Of a stretch of DNA of 64,000 bases, positions 18,287 through 28,071 are shown piece after piece. Both the position numbers and the translations under genes were made by a program. The stretch comes from Saprospiraceae bacterium. GTDB taxonomy: Bacteria; Bacteroidota; Bacteroidia; Chitinophagales; Saprospiraceae. The first letter of the stretch is position 1. Each line of letters begins with the position of its first letter. The notes under the pieces are model-generated. The model ran no database searches, had not been told where the DNA came from, and worked only from the letters and a program-made list of their open reading frames with translations. Where the stretch lies: the NCBI GenBank assembly GCA_016710585.1, contig JADJVN010000002.1:1-64000 (forward strand), read 5' to 3'.

Positions 18287-18593
18287 TTAATTCGACTATA
18301 TTACTATCTTGATCAAAGCTAGCTTCCATATTGTTAAAATGAATTTTATTGCCTACATATTTATACTCATTTTTTAAGTCAAATCCAAATATAGATTCTT
18401 TGCGTGCTATTAGTTGGTCATTTGAGTTGTAGATCAGTTCTCCTGAGTATTCGAATCCTAGAGCAGATTCAGTGATTTGAGTTAGTCTACACGTTTTATT
18501 TTTGTTTTGAATTATGTCTGTATCATCTTTTTTGCAAGATAATAAATTTATTGATAGTAGAACGAGAAGTCCGAATTTGCTAATCTTTTTCAT
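17961..18593 (-). CDS. Lipoprotein, YD/DUF4595-like
   Basis: 210 residues with a lipoprotein signal (MKKISKFGLLVLLSINLLSC). The mature part alternates short strands of the type found in Bacteroidota DUF4595-like lipoproteins (CRLTQITES, YSGELIYNSNDQLIARKES, LILRESYIDGILNEKDS). The frame stops at 17961 with FPQLKLEY. Adding one A to AAAA would continue to a second stop at 17803-17805 (GVLTKNTPMKIEIENYPFFG and onward), giving about 263 residues. Both repeat copies share the same four-A run, so this shortening is probably real and older than the duplication, or a systematic base-calling error. The gene lies 20 bases after the propeller gene and probably forms an operon with it. Confidence 0.6.
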   Translation of the reverse strand: MKKISKFGLLVLLSINLLSCKKDDTDIIQNKNKTCRLTQITESALGFEYSGELIYNSNDQLIARKESIFGFDLKNEYKYVGNKIHFNNMEASFDQDSNIVELKIDQSKIFKFHYELNRLILRESYIDGILNEKDSLFWNNIGNVEKVHKQIFKPQIKSYTELITYYQSESSSQIGLSERDKTKYGNDSIQDVLIPPYFNDNEFPQLKLEY

Positions 18594-18613
18594 TGTTTTT
18601 AAGGTTTTCTATT

Positions 18614-20761
18614 TTAAATTTTATTAATTTTTCCAGAGCTTATTTCTTTTGATTCTTCTCTGATGATATAGTAATAGATTGAGTTGCTTAGATGTGAGAT
18701 ATCTACACGTAGATCTGATTCAGTAATTTTTTTTCGCATAATTTCATTTCCTTGTAAATTGAAAATGGAGCATGTTAAGTTGTTTTGACTGAATTTATAA
18801 TTATTCAAGTCTATTTCAAAATACTGTGATGTAGGGTTTGGGTAAACTGTTATTTTTGGATTATTTTCAGTGATGCTAGACTCTTTGGTTGAACTTAACT
18901 TTTGTTTATTATATATATTTATTCCTGCATTAGCTGTTCCAATCCAAATATTGTCCGATGCGTCTATGGCGAGGCAATAAAGTGTGTTGTAATTTAGTTT
19001 CGAATTTGTTGAATTATAGTTTGTAAAGTTTACTCCATCGAATTTAGTTAGACCATAACCAGCAGTCGCGATCCAAATATTATTTTTGAATCTGCAGTAA
19101 TTGAATTGACATTAACATTTAATGAAGCATGATTATTTTTTGTAAATAATTTAAATTCTGAGCCATCGAATTTGGCTATTCCACCTTCGAATGCAAGCCA
19201 GATATTTTCTGTTTGATCAATCGTTAATTTATAAATATTATTACTCGTAAGTTTTGAATTAAATGAATTGTAACTTGTGAAGTTTGTACCATCAAATTTA
19301 TTTAAGGCACCTCCTATTGAACTTATCCAAAGATTACCATTTTTATCTTGAACAATTGATGACATGGTTTTTCCCTTAATTTGAGAATTTAAATCAGAAT
19401 ATTGAGTCCAATTGGTATCATCAAATTTAAGTAATCCATTTCCTGCAGTTGCAAACCATTTAGTATTTTGTTTATCTATATAGATATCATAGATTGTATT
19501 TGTGCCAATTGATGTCGGTAAGGTTTGTATTTTTCTCCATTTGCTTTTTCCATCAAATGTTGTGAGAAACCCATTTTGCGTATATCGTAATCCAATCCAG
19601 AGAAGCCCGTTATTATCTATTGCTAGAGATTGAACTTCATTATCAAGTAATCCTGAGTTATCTTCATTATATATATCCCAAGTTCCATTTAAATAATGAA
19701 CAAGTCCAAAGCTTGTTCCAATCCATTTTTCTTGTGATGATATTTCAAGTATGCAGTAAATTGTGTTGGATGGAATTTTATCATTCAGAACTTCAATGTT
19801 TTTCCAACTTGTATTTTCTTGAATGGAAATTCCATAGTCAGAGGAAATAATTACTGGGCTTAATTTGCTGCTATATATGTGATTTATTCTATCGTTTGAC
19901 AGATTACTTGAGGTGGAATTATAGGTGGTCCAAGTACCATTGGCATATTTACTTACACCATAGAATTTGTTCCAATCCAATAATTATTTTGAGGATCGAC
20001 AGATATGCTCGAGACGTAGTTGGAGCGCAAGCCTGAATTTGTCTCAGTATATGAAAGCCATATTCCTCCATTCAGGACACTCATGCCTTTTGAGTAGGTA
20101 CCAATAAGAATTTTACCCGAAGTATCTACTGCAATTGAAGTAATTTGATTTTCTAGAAGTTGTGAATTCGTAATATTGTAATTTGTCCAAGTAAAAGCTC
20201 TATTAAATTTAGTTAAGCCTTTAAAAAAGCCCCCCTATCCATAAATTTTGTTGTTTATCTAAAGCTAAACTAGTGATCCATGCATCAGGGTGGCGTTGGG
20301 GGTCAGAACTAAAAATCTGCATTGTATTCCCACTTATTTTAACTAAGCCACCAAAATCGGTGCCAACCCATTTATTATCATCTTGATCCACAACAATTGC
20401 AGTGATCTCATTATCGGGAAGGGCGGAATTCAGTTCATTGAAAAGTGTAAACGAAGTTCCATCAAACTTTGCAAGCCCACCCGACTAAAGTACCAAGCCA
20501 TTTATTTCCTTTAATGTCTCTTGTGATACAAGTGACTTTGTCATCTGGTAAATCAGAATTGGCTTTTGTATAGGTGGTGTATGAACCATCGAGTAAATTG
20601 TATTGTACTAATCCACCATTAGTTCCTATCCATAAAGTATTTCCTTCTTTTAAACTAGCATTGGCGACAAGTCCATTAACTACTGACGCCCATTTGTTAT
20701 TTTGAGCGAAAGAGATATTGAGTATGCAAAAAAGTAATAATAGTTGAAGTAAGTTTTTCAT
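18614..20761 (-). CDS. Secreted Reg_prop-type beta-propeller protein with T9SS tail, frameshifted
   Basis: Five segments in changing frames add up to one protein of about 715 residues. A signal peptide (MKNLLQLLLLFCILNISFAQ) is followed by about a dozen propeller repeats of W(I/L)GT..GGLVK(Y/F)DG..W..Y type, as in the ligand-binding sensor domain of hybrid two-component proteins. A type A T9SS sorting domain ends the protein (VYPNPTSQYFEIDL to SGKINKI). Here no kinase follows, so this is a secreted or cell-surface propeller. Frame breaks lie near 20475 (GGG), 20227 (T run next to six G's), 19970 (GG) and 19085. All sit in short runs and can each be repaired with one base, so sequencing error is likely. 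A GGGGTAC motif lies 33 bases before the ATG. Confidence 0.7.
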
Positions 20762-20793
20762 AAAAATGTTTTTTTAGTAAGAGTTACATAAGA

Positions 20794-20807
20794 TTAAAAG
20801 GTACCCC
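20794..20807 (-). promoter_or_regulatory. GGGGTAC motif upstream of the propeller gene
   Basis: Minus strand GGGGTACCTTTTAA. TACCTTTT resembles TAnnTTTG. The best-placed member of the motif set, 40 bases from the ATG. Confidence 0.5.
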
Positions 20808-20983
20808 AAATTCTTAATAATATTTTTTGATGGAGTAGGATTATTGGAAAAGTGACTTGCCTAACAAGGAGCTAAGATTAATTTTTCTTTAAACTTGGAG
20901 TAATTCTAATAAAACTTTATCTTTGGTTAGTTTTTTGAGTTTGATAGCTACAAATTGGGCTTATGACTCATAAAATGTAAATA

Positions 20984-20997
20984 GATACCAATTTTAT
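20984..20997 (+). promoter_or_regulatory. Weak GGGTAC-like motif upstream of the ECF sigma gene
   Basis: GATACCAATTTTAT shares TACCAATTT with the motif at 7338 but has lost two of the G's. It lies 27 bases before the proposed TTG start. If real, the sigma factor could belong to the same regulon. Confidence 0.25.
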
Positions 20998-21023
20998 TGT
21001 TAAATAATTCCTAATTACGAACC

Positions 21024-21632
21024 TTGAACGTTAAAATCTTCTCTATTTTTTCGAAGGATTATAGTGATAGTCAGCTTATAGAAATGATTGTCAAAGGAAA
21101 AAATAGTAGGGAAATGGCTTGGGAATTTATTTATAAAAAGTGGAGGGCATATTATTTAAAACCTGTTATGAACAAAGGCGGGTTTGCGGAAGAGGTGGAT
21201 GAAATATTTTCTGAAGTAGCCATTGCTTTTGAAAATAGAATTTTAAAATCTAATCAAACTGATATTCAAAATTTAAAAGTTTATTTTAGTCAAAGCATTT
21301 ACTATGCATGGTTAAAATATCGGAAATTGAATTCTAAAATAAATTCAATAGATGAGTTTCCAGAAATACCAATTGAATTTAGTGATAATTTGAGGAGTGT
21401 TGAATTGACATCAATGCTAGATGAAATTTTAAATGAGTTATCTGAAAAATGTAAAGAAATATTAAAGTTATTCGCAGAAGGTTTTAGTATGAAATTAATT
21501 GCTGAAAAATTTAATTTTAGCTCAGATTCTAAGGCGAAAAAGGAAAAATATGAATGTCAAACCAAATTGAAGAAATATGTTGAAAATAATCAACATGTAA
21601 AAAAAATGTTAAAAGAAATATGGTATGACTGA
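21024..21632 (+). CDS. ECF-type RNA polymerase sigma factor
   Basis: About 202 residues from a TTG start at 21024. An in-frame stop lies just upstream (21012), and the first internal ATG (21084) would cut into the conserved region. The N-terminal sigma-2 region (WEFIYKKWRAYYLKPVMNK, VDEIFSEVAIAFENRI) and the C-terminal sigma-4 helix-turn-helix (LSEKCKEILKLFAEGFSMKLIAEKF) are recognisable. The length fits group IV sigma factors. The next gene overlaps its stop by 8 bases and encodes a single-span membrane protein, the usual sigma/anti-sigma arrangement. Target promoters are unknown; the nearby GGGTAC-motif genes are candidates by position only. Confidence 0.8.
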   Translation: MNVKIFSIFSKDYSDSQLIEMIVKGKNSREMAWEFIYKKWRAYYLKPVMNKGGFAEEVDEIFSEVAIAFENRILKSNQTDIQNLKVYFSQSIYYAWLKYRKLNSKINSIDEFPEIPIEFSDNLRSVELTSMLDEILNELSEKCKEILKLFAEGFSMKLIAEKFNFSSDSKAKKEKYECQTKLKKYVENNQHVKKMLKEIWYD

Positions 21633-22608
21633 ACAAGAAAGATTTTATTTGCTTGAAAAATATTTGGATCATAAATTATCTGAACAAGAGATTAATTTAT
21701 TTAAGCAACATTTAAAGGATAATCCTGATTTAAATTCTGAGATAGAACTTTTACAATTTGTTAAATTATTATCTAATAGGAAAAAGGAGCAAGAATTAAA
21801 TAAGTCAATAGCAAAATGGAAGCCTGAGATTGAAAATCAATTCAGTTTGTCTAAGATTAAGGTTTTTGTTTTATCAGCAGCAGCAATACTAGCAGCTTTG
21901 AGTTTCTCAATTTTTCTTTTTTATAAGTATTTTTGGAAAAACCAAAATGAAATGGGGCAAGGATCTATACCTAATAATACTGTAAATAATACTGTAAAAG
22001 ACACAGTCCAAAACAATTTAGTTGAAGCAAGCAAATCGACTAGATTTGATTCAAGCAATATAGTTGAAGTTGAGAAAATTGTACATCCAAAAATTAAAAG
22101 TAAGAAAAAGTCTCATATAGAGGAAATTGAAATTATTAAAGAGCCAAATATATTAATTGAAAAAAATATTATTGATGATTCCTATAGTCATTTATTGGCA
22201 AGCATTGAATTTCCAATGATTGAGATTGAAAGATCTCAAAGTAACGATGATTTAATTATTGCCATTAGTGCTTTAAGGAGAATAGATTCATTGATTGCTT
22301 TAAAGGAGTTTAAACTTGCTCTAATTGCGATCAAAGAATCTAAGATTCCTAATGAATGTAATTTGGCAAGACAAGCATTTATTTTAAATCATTTAGGAAG
22401 TAATGAAGAGGCAATAAAAAAGTATCGACAATATAAATTGATAGAATATGATCAAGATAAAACTGATTGGGAACTTTTAATTTATTTATTAAAGGAACGC
22501 GAAAATCATTCTCAAGAAATTGAAGATTTGGAGAGAAAAATCCTTAATGATCCTCAACATCGATATTATTCTTCATTGGTGAATCTTAAATCATCACAAA
22601 AGAAATAA
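21625..22608 (+). CDS. Putative membrane anti-sigma factor with C-terminal helical domain
   Basis: 327 residues. The N-terminal 75 residues (YLLEKYLDHKLSEQEINLF, LKDNPDLNSEIELLQFV) have the helical form common in Bacteroidota anti-sigma factors. One transmembrane segment follows (about 74-96, VFVLSAAAILAALSFSIFLF). The extracytoplasmic part is a polar Asn/Thr/Lys-rich linker and then a TPR-like helical region (LIALKEFKLALIAIKES, ARQAFILNHLGSNEEAIKKY). The 8-base overlap with the sigma gene implies translational coupling. It would hold the sigma factor at the membrane until an envelope signal releases it. The anti-sigma role is inferred from context. Confidence 0.65.
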   Translation: MTEQERFYLLEKYLDHKLSEQEINLFKQHLKDNPDLNSEIELLQFVKLLSNRKKEQELNKSIAKWKPEIENQFSLSKIKVFVLSAAAILAALSFSIFLFYKYFWKNQNEMGQGSIPNNTVNNTVKDTVQNNLVEASKSTRFDSSNIVEVEKIVHPKIKSKKKSHIEEIEIIKEPNILIEKNIIDDSYSHLLASIEFPMIEIERSQSNDDLIIAISALRRIDSLIALKEFKLALIAIKESKIPNECNLARQAFILNHLGSNEEAIKKYRQYKLIEYDQDKTDWELLIYLLKERENHSQEIEDLERKILNDPQHRYYSSLVNLKSSQKK

Positions 22609-22617
22609 TCCTAATCC

Positions 22618-23935
22618 TCACATCAATCGCAATTCCTTTCTGAATTGAATGACATGTTTTGGATTTAATATTGTAGTTGATGAAATGATATTTTTATCGA
22701 TTAACTCAGAAAGCAATTTTGAATTAGGATTTATTTTGAATGGGAGCTGATCATAGAAAACCTGCATGTTATAAAGTTTTTGGATTTTAGTATAATTTTC
22801 TAAAGCTAAAATTTCTGAGATTAATTCATCTTTCCAATAAATTTTCATTGGACTCAAGAAAAATAGTAATGCTTCGATGTCAGTATTTTCTTTGTTTGTT
22901 GAAATCCATTTTAAAGCAAATTGATTTACCTCTTCATGAGATAGAAATTCTGAAATTTTACCTAGATCATATTTTTCAATGAGCAAGTCTTTTGAGAATA
23001 GGAATTCAAGAAAATGGATAGAAGATTTTCGACATTTATACTTGTGGAGTGCAGTTAAAATTTCGATTAGAAAATTATTTTTTTCACAATAGCTAAAGTA
23101 AGATTTTAAATTTCGCTCTTCTATAATATCGGGATTGACAAGCTCGATAATTTTATTTGTTTTTAGTTTGAACTTTTTAAAAAGTGTTATGGATTCAATA
23201 TCTGTCAAAATTTTGATTTTTTATAAGTGAGTTGATTTCTAAAGCTAATTCTTTATATTGATAGGACTCTGGAATCATGCTTAATAATCTAATGCATTGA
23301 ATAGAAATATCATTTTTATTCTTTCCAATGATTTCTTGAATGAAGTGAATTCCTTCTTGATTTTCTTCATTGATGGTGATTTGTTCAAGAAATTTTGATT
23401 TTAATTTTTCTTCTAATTGATCAAAATTTTCTCTAAGCCAATCCAAAGCTGCACTCATATCTATAGCCCACCAATAATTAAACCATGCCAAGCTATCCTT
23501 TGGATGTGTTTTTGTAAAATAGGATTTTATCTTTGAAGGAATAAGAGGGGAATATTGATCAAATAAGCTAATAATTTGTAGCCCACTTTCACTAACAATT
23601 GGCATGATATATTTGGCAAAGGACCTGTTTTTCATAGCACAATTTGTGGCAGAATTTAAAGCAATAGGAGGTATTGCGATATTTTTTCGTTGACAGAAAA
23701 CAAATAATTCAAAAATCAATTGACCTTGCTCTTGCTCAAAAATTGTTTGTATTATTCTATTTTGTAAATGATTTTCATTGTATTTGATAATTTCAAAAAC
23801 GAGACTTTCTTTGATTTTGAAAACTCCTGCTGCTTTTCTATTAAAATGTCCTTGGACTAATTTGATTTTTAAGTCAGTTAATTTGTTTTTCTCAATGCCT
23901 TGACTGAGTTGATTCAATAATTCATTCCACTCCAT
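22618..23935 (-). CDS. DUF5691-like protein, probably one gene split by a frameshift
   Basis: Two overlapping leftward frames (23935-23195, 246 aa; 23208-22618, 196 aa) together give about 438 residues. The first ends LIKNQNFDRY and the second resumes with no own ribosome-binding site, so a one-base insertion in the A run near 23215 (minus ATAAAAAATC) is the simplest reading. The stretch PKDSLAWFNYWWAIDMSAALDWLRENFD, followed by KSKFLEQI and SIQCIRLLSMIPESYQ, has the helical-repeat pattern of DUF5691 proteins, which often accompany SWIM/MoxR/VWA genes; none is visible here. The family match is by recollection and uncertain. It starts 8 bases after the fumarylacetoacetase stop and is probably cotranscribed with it. 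Confidence 0.45.
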
Positions 23936-23943
23936 TTCAAATA

Positions 23944-25203
23944 TTATGGCAGTATTGTAGCTGTAGCTTCACCAAATCCAATTCTATAATTTGAATTTTC
24001 AGCAAAGGCTGTCATTCGTATTCTGTCACCATCCTGTAAGAAGACTCTTTGTGAGCCATCATTTAATGTGATAGGCTTGGTTCCCTTCCAGGCAAGTTCC
24101 AACATCGATCCAAAGGAACTTGCACTTGGGCCACTGATCGTTCCAGAGGCACAGAGATCACCTATCTGCATATTGCATCCATTCACTGTATGATGTGCTA
24201 GTTGTTGTTTTATACTCCAGTATAAATATTTTGTGTTTGACTCAGAAACAAGTGAATCATTTATATACACTTCAAGTTTGATGTCAAAATTATTTTTTCC
24301 AGTTTGAGATAAGTATTCCAATGGTTTGGGATCTTGAATTGGTCCTTCTGTTCGGAACGGTTCAAGGGCATCAAGATCAACTATCCAAGGCGATATTGTC
24401 GATGCAAAATTTTTTCCTAAGAAGGGTCCAAGGGGCACATATTCCCATCTTTGTATATCTCTTGCAGACCAATCATTAAATAAGGATAAGCCTTGTATAA
24501 AGTCTTCAGCTTGATCACATGAAATTGGTTCACCAAGTTTATTTTCTTTACTTACCACAAATGCCATTTCCAATTCAAAATCCAATTGTTTTGACTTACT
24601 ATATATTGGGGCCTCATTTTCTTTTAGCACGATTTGTCCGGCAGGTCTTTTGATGTCAGTCCCACTGATTATGATAGAGCTAGCTCTGCCATGATATCCG
24701 ATTGGGATATGCAGCCAATTGGGAAATAATGCATTGGCTGGATCACGGAACATTATTCCTACATTCGTTGCATGTTCTCTACTGCTATAGAAATCAGTAT
24801 AATTAGGAATTTTAATAGGAATATGTAGATTTACATCCTTGATATTATTTAAAGCGGTTCTAATTAATCGCTCATAATGTTTTTTATTTTTTTCTTCAAA
24901 TAGTTCTACGATTTGAGATCGAAGTGCTCTGATTAATTCTTTTCCTTCTGAAAATAAATCATTGCAATAATCATTGAGCAGCAAATCTTTTATAAATTTT
25001 TTAGTCTTAATATTTTGAAGTGCAACACATCTATAGAGTTCATGGATATCTATGACAGTATCTCCAATAATCGTACAGACTCTTCTTGTATTATCATGGT
25101 TTGAAAAAATTCCAAATGGCAAATTTTGAATTGGAAAATGAGTGTTGGAAGGATAATCTATCCAGCTTTTAATATTTGGATCTATGACTAATTTATTTTT
25201 CAT
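23944..25203 (-). CDS. fahA: Fumarylacetoacetase
   Basis: 419 residues, the usual length. The enzyme hydrolyses 4-fumarylacetoacetate to fumarate and acetoacetate, the last step of tyrosine catabolism via homogentisate. The N-terminal SH3-like domain spans about 1-115. The metal and catalytic residues can be seen in YTDFYSSREHATNVG (Asp and catalytic His), LDFELEMAFVV (Glu pair) and NDWSARDIQRWEY (Asp). The C-terminal fumarylacetoacetase hydrolase fold ends with RVFLQDGDRIRMTAFAEN. It lies 46 bases after radA in the same direction. Other genes of the homogentisate pathway are not in the window. Confidence 0.93.
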   Translation of the reverse strand: MKNKLVIDPNIKSWIDYPSNTHFPIQNLPFGIFSNHDNTRRVCTIIGDTVIDIHELYRCVALQNIKTKKFIKDLLLNDYCNDLFSEGKELIRALRSQIVELFEEKNKKHYERLIRTALNNIKDVNLHIPIKIPNYTDFYSSREHATNVGIMFRDPANALFPNWLHIPIGYHGRASSIIISGTDIKRPAGQIVLKENEAPIYSKSKQLDFELEMAFVVSKENKLGEPISCDQAEDFIQGLSLFNDWSARDIQRWEYVPLGPFLGKNFASTISPWIVDLDALEPFRTEGPIQDPKPLEYLSQTGKNNFDIKLEVYINDSLVSESNTKYLYWSIKQQLAHHTVNGCNMQIGDLCASGTISGPSASSFGSMLELAWKGTKPITLNDGSQRVFLQDGDRIRMTAFAENSNYRIGFGEATATILP

Positions 25204-25249
25204 CGTATGATTTTTTTTTAAATTATTTTTTAATCAAGTATTAATTAGT

Positions 25250-26635
25250 TTATTTTGAAAATACTTTTTCATAAAGTTCATTTACTGTCGTAAGTTGGAC
25301 TACTTTTATTTTTGAGTTTTTCTCGTCATAGTTTTTTGTATTGTATTTTGAAATACAAATTGCCCGAAATCCCATCCTTTCAGCTTCTTGGATTCTAAGA
25401 TCAATTCTAGATACCGCTCTTATTTCACCTGATAGTCCTACTTCCCCACAAAAACAAATTTGTCTATGCAGTGCATTATCTTCAAGTGATGAAATCACGG
25501 CTGCAACCACAGCAAGATCAAGCGCAGGATCAGTTATTTTTATTCCTCCTACCAAGTTTAGAAATACATCTTGCTGTCCAATGTGAAAACCGCATCTTTT
25601 TTCTAATACTGCTAAGAGCATTGACAATCTTCTGGTGTCAAATCCAGTAGTTACGCGTTGAGGTGTGCCATAAACAGCGGCGCCTACTAGGGCTTGAGTT
25701 TCAAGAAGTATTGGTCTTAAGCCTTCAACTGATGCTGCGATGGCGCTACCGCTAAGACGCTCTTCATGCTGTGAAAGCAATATTTCTGAAGGATTGGAGA
25801 TCGCTGTTAATCCATTTGAAGTCATTTCATAAATGGAGAGCTCATCTGTACTCCCGAATCTGTTTTTTAATGTGCGTAAGATCCTATAGCTATAATGTCT
25901 GTCACCTTCAAAGTGCAAGACAGTATCCACCATATGTTCCAATAATTTTGGGCCTGCTATATCTCCTTCTTTAGTAATATGTCCTATTAAGAAGACTGAA
26001 GTTTTCGTTTCCTTGGCAAATCTGATCAACTCATTAGTACAGTCACGAATCTGAGAGACAGTGCCTGGCGCAGACTCTAAGAGGGGCGATGACAAGGTTT
26101 GAATAGAATCAATAATAAGTAACTCGGGTTTCAATACAGTTGCTTCAGCTAAAATATAGTCGAGTCTTGTTTCAGGCAAAAGAAAACAACGTTGAGAAGT
26201 TTTTTTTAATCTATTGGCACGCATGGAGATCTGTTCCTCGCTTTCTTCTCCTGACACATAAAGGCTAATTCCTGTTTTCAGAGACATGGCAATTTGCAAA
26301 AGCAATGTAGATTTACCTATGCCAGGTTGGCCAGCTAAGAGGGTAACCGATCCATTCACCAATCCACCGCCAAGGACTCTATTTAACTCTGGATCAGTCG
26401 TGTCTGTTCTTTTTAATTGACCAATTTCAATTTGGTCAAGTCTAATGGCATGTTTTGTTTTAGTATCCGAATGATTTGATTTCCAGGTACTTCGCAATGG
26501 ACTTTCATTCTGGGATTCAATTCTAATCTCTTCTTGGTAACTATTCCAAGTCTCACATGAAGGACATTTTCCAATCCATTTTGGAGACTGAGCACCGCAA
26601 TTTGAGCAATAAAATATGGTTTTTGATTTTGACAA
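25250..26635 (-). CDS. radA: DNA repair protein RadA
   Basis: 461 residues, intact. It has an N-terminal C4 zinc finger (CSNCGAQSPKWIGKCPSC, about 10-27), Walker A GQPGIGKST (about 95), Walker B LLIIDSIQTL, the RadA-specific KNRFGSTDE motif (about 255) and a C-terminal Lon-protease-like domain. RadA is a RecA-family ATPase that drives branch migration during recombination. It is transcribed leftward, divergently from scpB, with 278 bases between them. Confidence 0.95.
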   Translation of the reverse strand: MSKSKTIFYCSNCGAQSPKWIGKCPSCETWNSYQEEIRIESQNESPLRSTWKSNHSDTKTKHAIRLDQIEIGQLKRTDTTDPELNRVLGGGLVNGSVTLLAGQPGIGKSTLLLQIAMSLKTGISLYVSGEESEEQISMRANRLKKTSQRCFLLPETRLDYILAEATVLKPELLIIDSIQTLSSPLLESAPGTVSQIRDCTNELIRFAKETKTSVFLIGHITKEGDIAGPKLLEHMVDTVLHFEGDRHYSYRILRTLKNRFGSTDELSIYEMTSNGLTAISNPSEILLSQHEERLSGSAIAASVEGLRPILLETQALVGAAVYGTPQRVTTGFDTRRLSMLLAVLEKRCGFHIGQQDVFLNLVGGIKITDPALDLAVVAAVISSLEDNALHRQICFCGEVGLSGEIRAVSRIDLRIQEAERMGFRAICISKYNTKNYDEKNSKIKVVQLTTVNELYEKVFSK

Positions 26636-26872
26636 TTTGTTAATTTGATTTTAATATAAAGTAATTCAATTGTGACTTAGATCATTTTATATCGTCTTAT
26701 GTATTAAACCTGACACCATTATTATAAAGTTAAGAATGTGTCATCGCCTTTTTGTTAGGCATAAAGGTACAAAGTTTTCAATTGGTTTTTTGGGGTTATG
26801 CAGGGTGCTGCTTTATAGTAGTGCCCTGTTTTTATTTTATAAAGTGTTGATGATTAGTTAAATATTAAAATA

Positions 26873-26904
26873 TTGGACAAAACCATTTTTTCATAGTAAT
26901 TTTG
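26873..26904 (+). promoter_or_regulatory. Bacteroidota-type promoter for scpB
   Basis: TTG (26873-26875) and TAATTTTG (26897-26904) are separated by 21 bases, matching the Bacteroidota -33 TTG / -7 TAnnTTTG pattern. The ATG at 26914 lies only nine bases after the -7 box, so the mRNA would have almost no leader. Confidence 0.5.
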
Positions 26905-26913
26905 CATTTTATT

Positions 26914-27546
26914 ATGGAAAAGAATTATTTACCAGCCATTGAGGGACTTATTTTTGCAAGCCCTACTCCCATTAGCTTAGCAGAAATTAAATATTGCTTA
27001 GAGAATAGCTTTGCTGTGAGCATGGCACAAGAAGAAATCGAATCCGTCATTCAAAAAATTGAAGATCGCTATAAATCTGAAGAATTTGGGATTGAATTAA
27101 AGGAGATTGCGGGTGGATATCAATTTTTATCTAAACCAGATCATTTTAATTTGATTGCAGAACATATTAAGCTTAATAATAGGAAAAAATTATCCAGAGC
27201 TGCAATGGAGTCTCTTGCGATTATCGCTTATAAACAACCTGTTACAAAATCTGAAATTGAGCAAATTCGTGGAGTAAATAGTGATCATTCTATTCAAAAA
27301 TTATTGGAAAAAGAACTTATAGAAATAAATGGACGAAGTGAAGGTCCTGGAAAACCTATTCTTTTTGGAACGAGTTCAAGATTTATGGAATATTTTGGAT
27401 TGAAAAGCCTTACGGAATTGCCCAAACTTAAAGATTTTCATATGCCGACTCAAGAGATTGGAGAAGCAAGTCCTATTGAAGAGGATGTCATCATTTCTAC
27501 AAATGAAGCCACAGTAGTTATAAATGAAATAGGAGAAGATGAGTAG
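26914..27546 (+). CDS. scpB: Segregation and condensation protein B
   Basis: 210 residues from the ATG at 26914; a TTG at 26902 would overlap the promoter box. Two winged-helix domains are visible, with the family motif SRAAMESLAIIAYKQPVTKSEIEQIRGV at about residues 90-117 and the conserved GRSEGPGKPILFGTS near the end of the second wing. ScpB partners ScpA and Smc in chromosome condensation. scpA is not in the window. An acidic C-terminal tail follows. It overlaps the DUF2480 gene by 8 bases. Confidence 0.93.
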   Translation: MEKNYLPAIEGLIFASPTPISLAEIKYCLENSFAVSMAQEEIESVIQKIEDRYKSEEFGIELKEIAGGYQFLSKPDHFNLIAEHIKLNNRKKLSRAAMESLAIIAYKQPVTKSEIEQIRGVNSDHSIQKLLEKELIEINGRSEGPGKPILFGTSSRFMEYFGLKSLTELPKLKDFHMPTQEIGEASPIEEDVIISTNEATVVINEIGEDE

Positions 27547-28051
27547 CGAAGAAGTTCTAATAAACAGAGTAGCCCAAAGTCCTTTAATTACAATAAAGCC
27601 TGAAGATTTTTTGCCAACCCAAAAAATAGTTGAATTCGATTTAAAAAACTATCTATTTAGAGAGTTAATTTTAAAAGAATTGGATTTTAGATCTGCAATG
27701 AAAGAAATTAATTGGTTGGACTACAAGGATTGTATTTTAGCTGTTTATTGCTCTGCCGATGTTATCATTCCTACATGGGCATTTATGCTCGTATCCAGTC
27801 ATGCAAAAACATATGTATCCGATATTTTTTTTGGAAACAAAGAAACAGTATTAATTCAGTATGTCAATTTGAAGATAGCAAATACAGATTTCTCTTTGTA
27901 TAAAGATAAAAAGATTGTTCTAAAAGGATGTAGTGATAACTATGTTCCACCTTCAGCTTATCTTGATATCACAAATCGATTATTACCCTTTGCGTCAAGT
28001 ATTATGTATGGTGAACCTTGTTCCACAGTGCCCATTTATAAACGAAAGTAA
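27539..28051 (+). CDS. DUF2480 family protein
   Basis: 170 residues of a small family found almost only in Bacteroidota. Family-typical stretches are FDLKNYLFRELILKELDFR, ADVIIPTWAFMLV and the C-terminal IMYGEPCSTVPIYKRK. Function is unknown. Translation is coupled to scpB through an 8-base overlap (GATGAGTAG). Confidence 0.85.
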   Translation: MSSEEVLINRVAQSPLITIKPEDFLPTQKIVEFDLKNYLFRELILKELDFRSAMKEINWLDYKDCILAVYCSADVIIPTWAFMLVSSHAKTYVSDIFFGNKETVLIQYVNLKIANTDFSLYKDKKIVLKGCSDNYVPPSAYLDITNRLLPFASSIMYGEPCSTVPIYKRK

Positions 28052-28071
28052 TGGCAGAATAAAGTATTGAA

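Noticed and set aside
26762..26769. TACCTTTA as radA promoter box on the minus strand
   Set aside because: Only an approximate TAnnTTTG and no TTG at the right distance; too weak to list.
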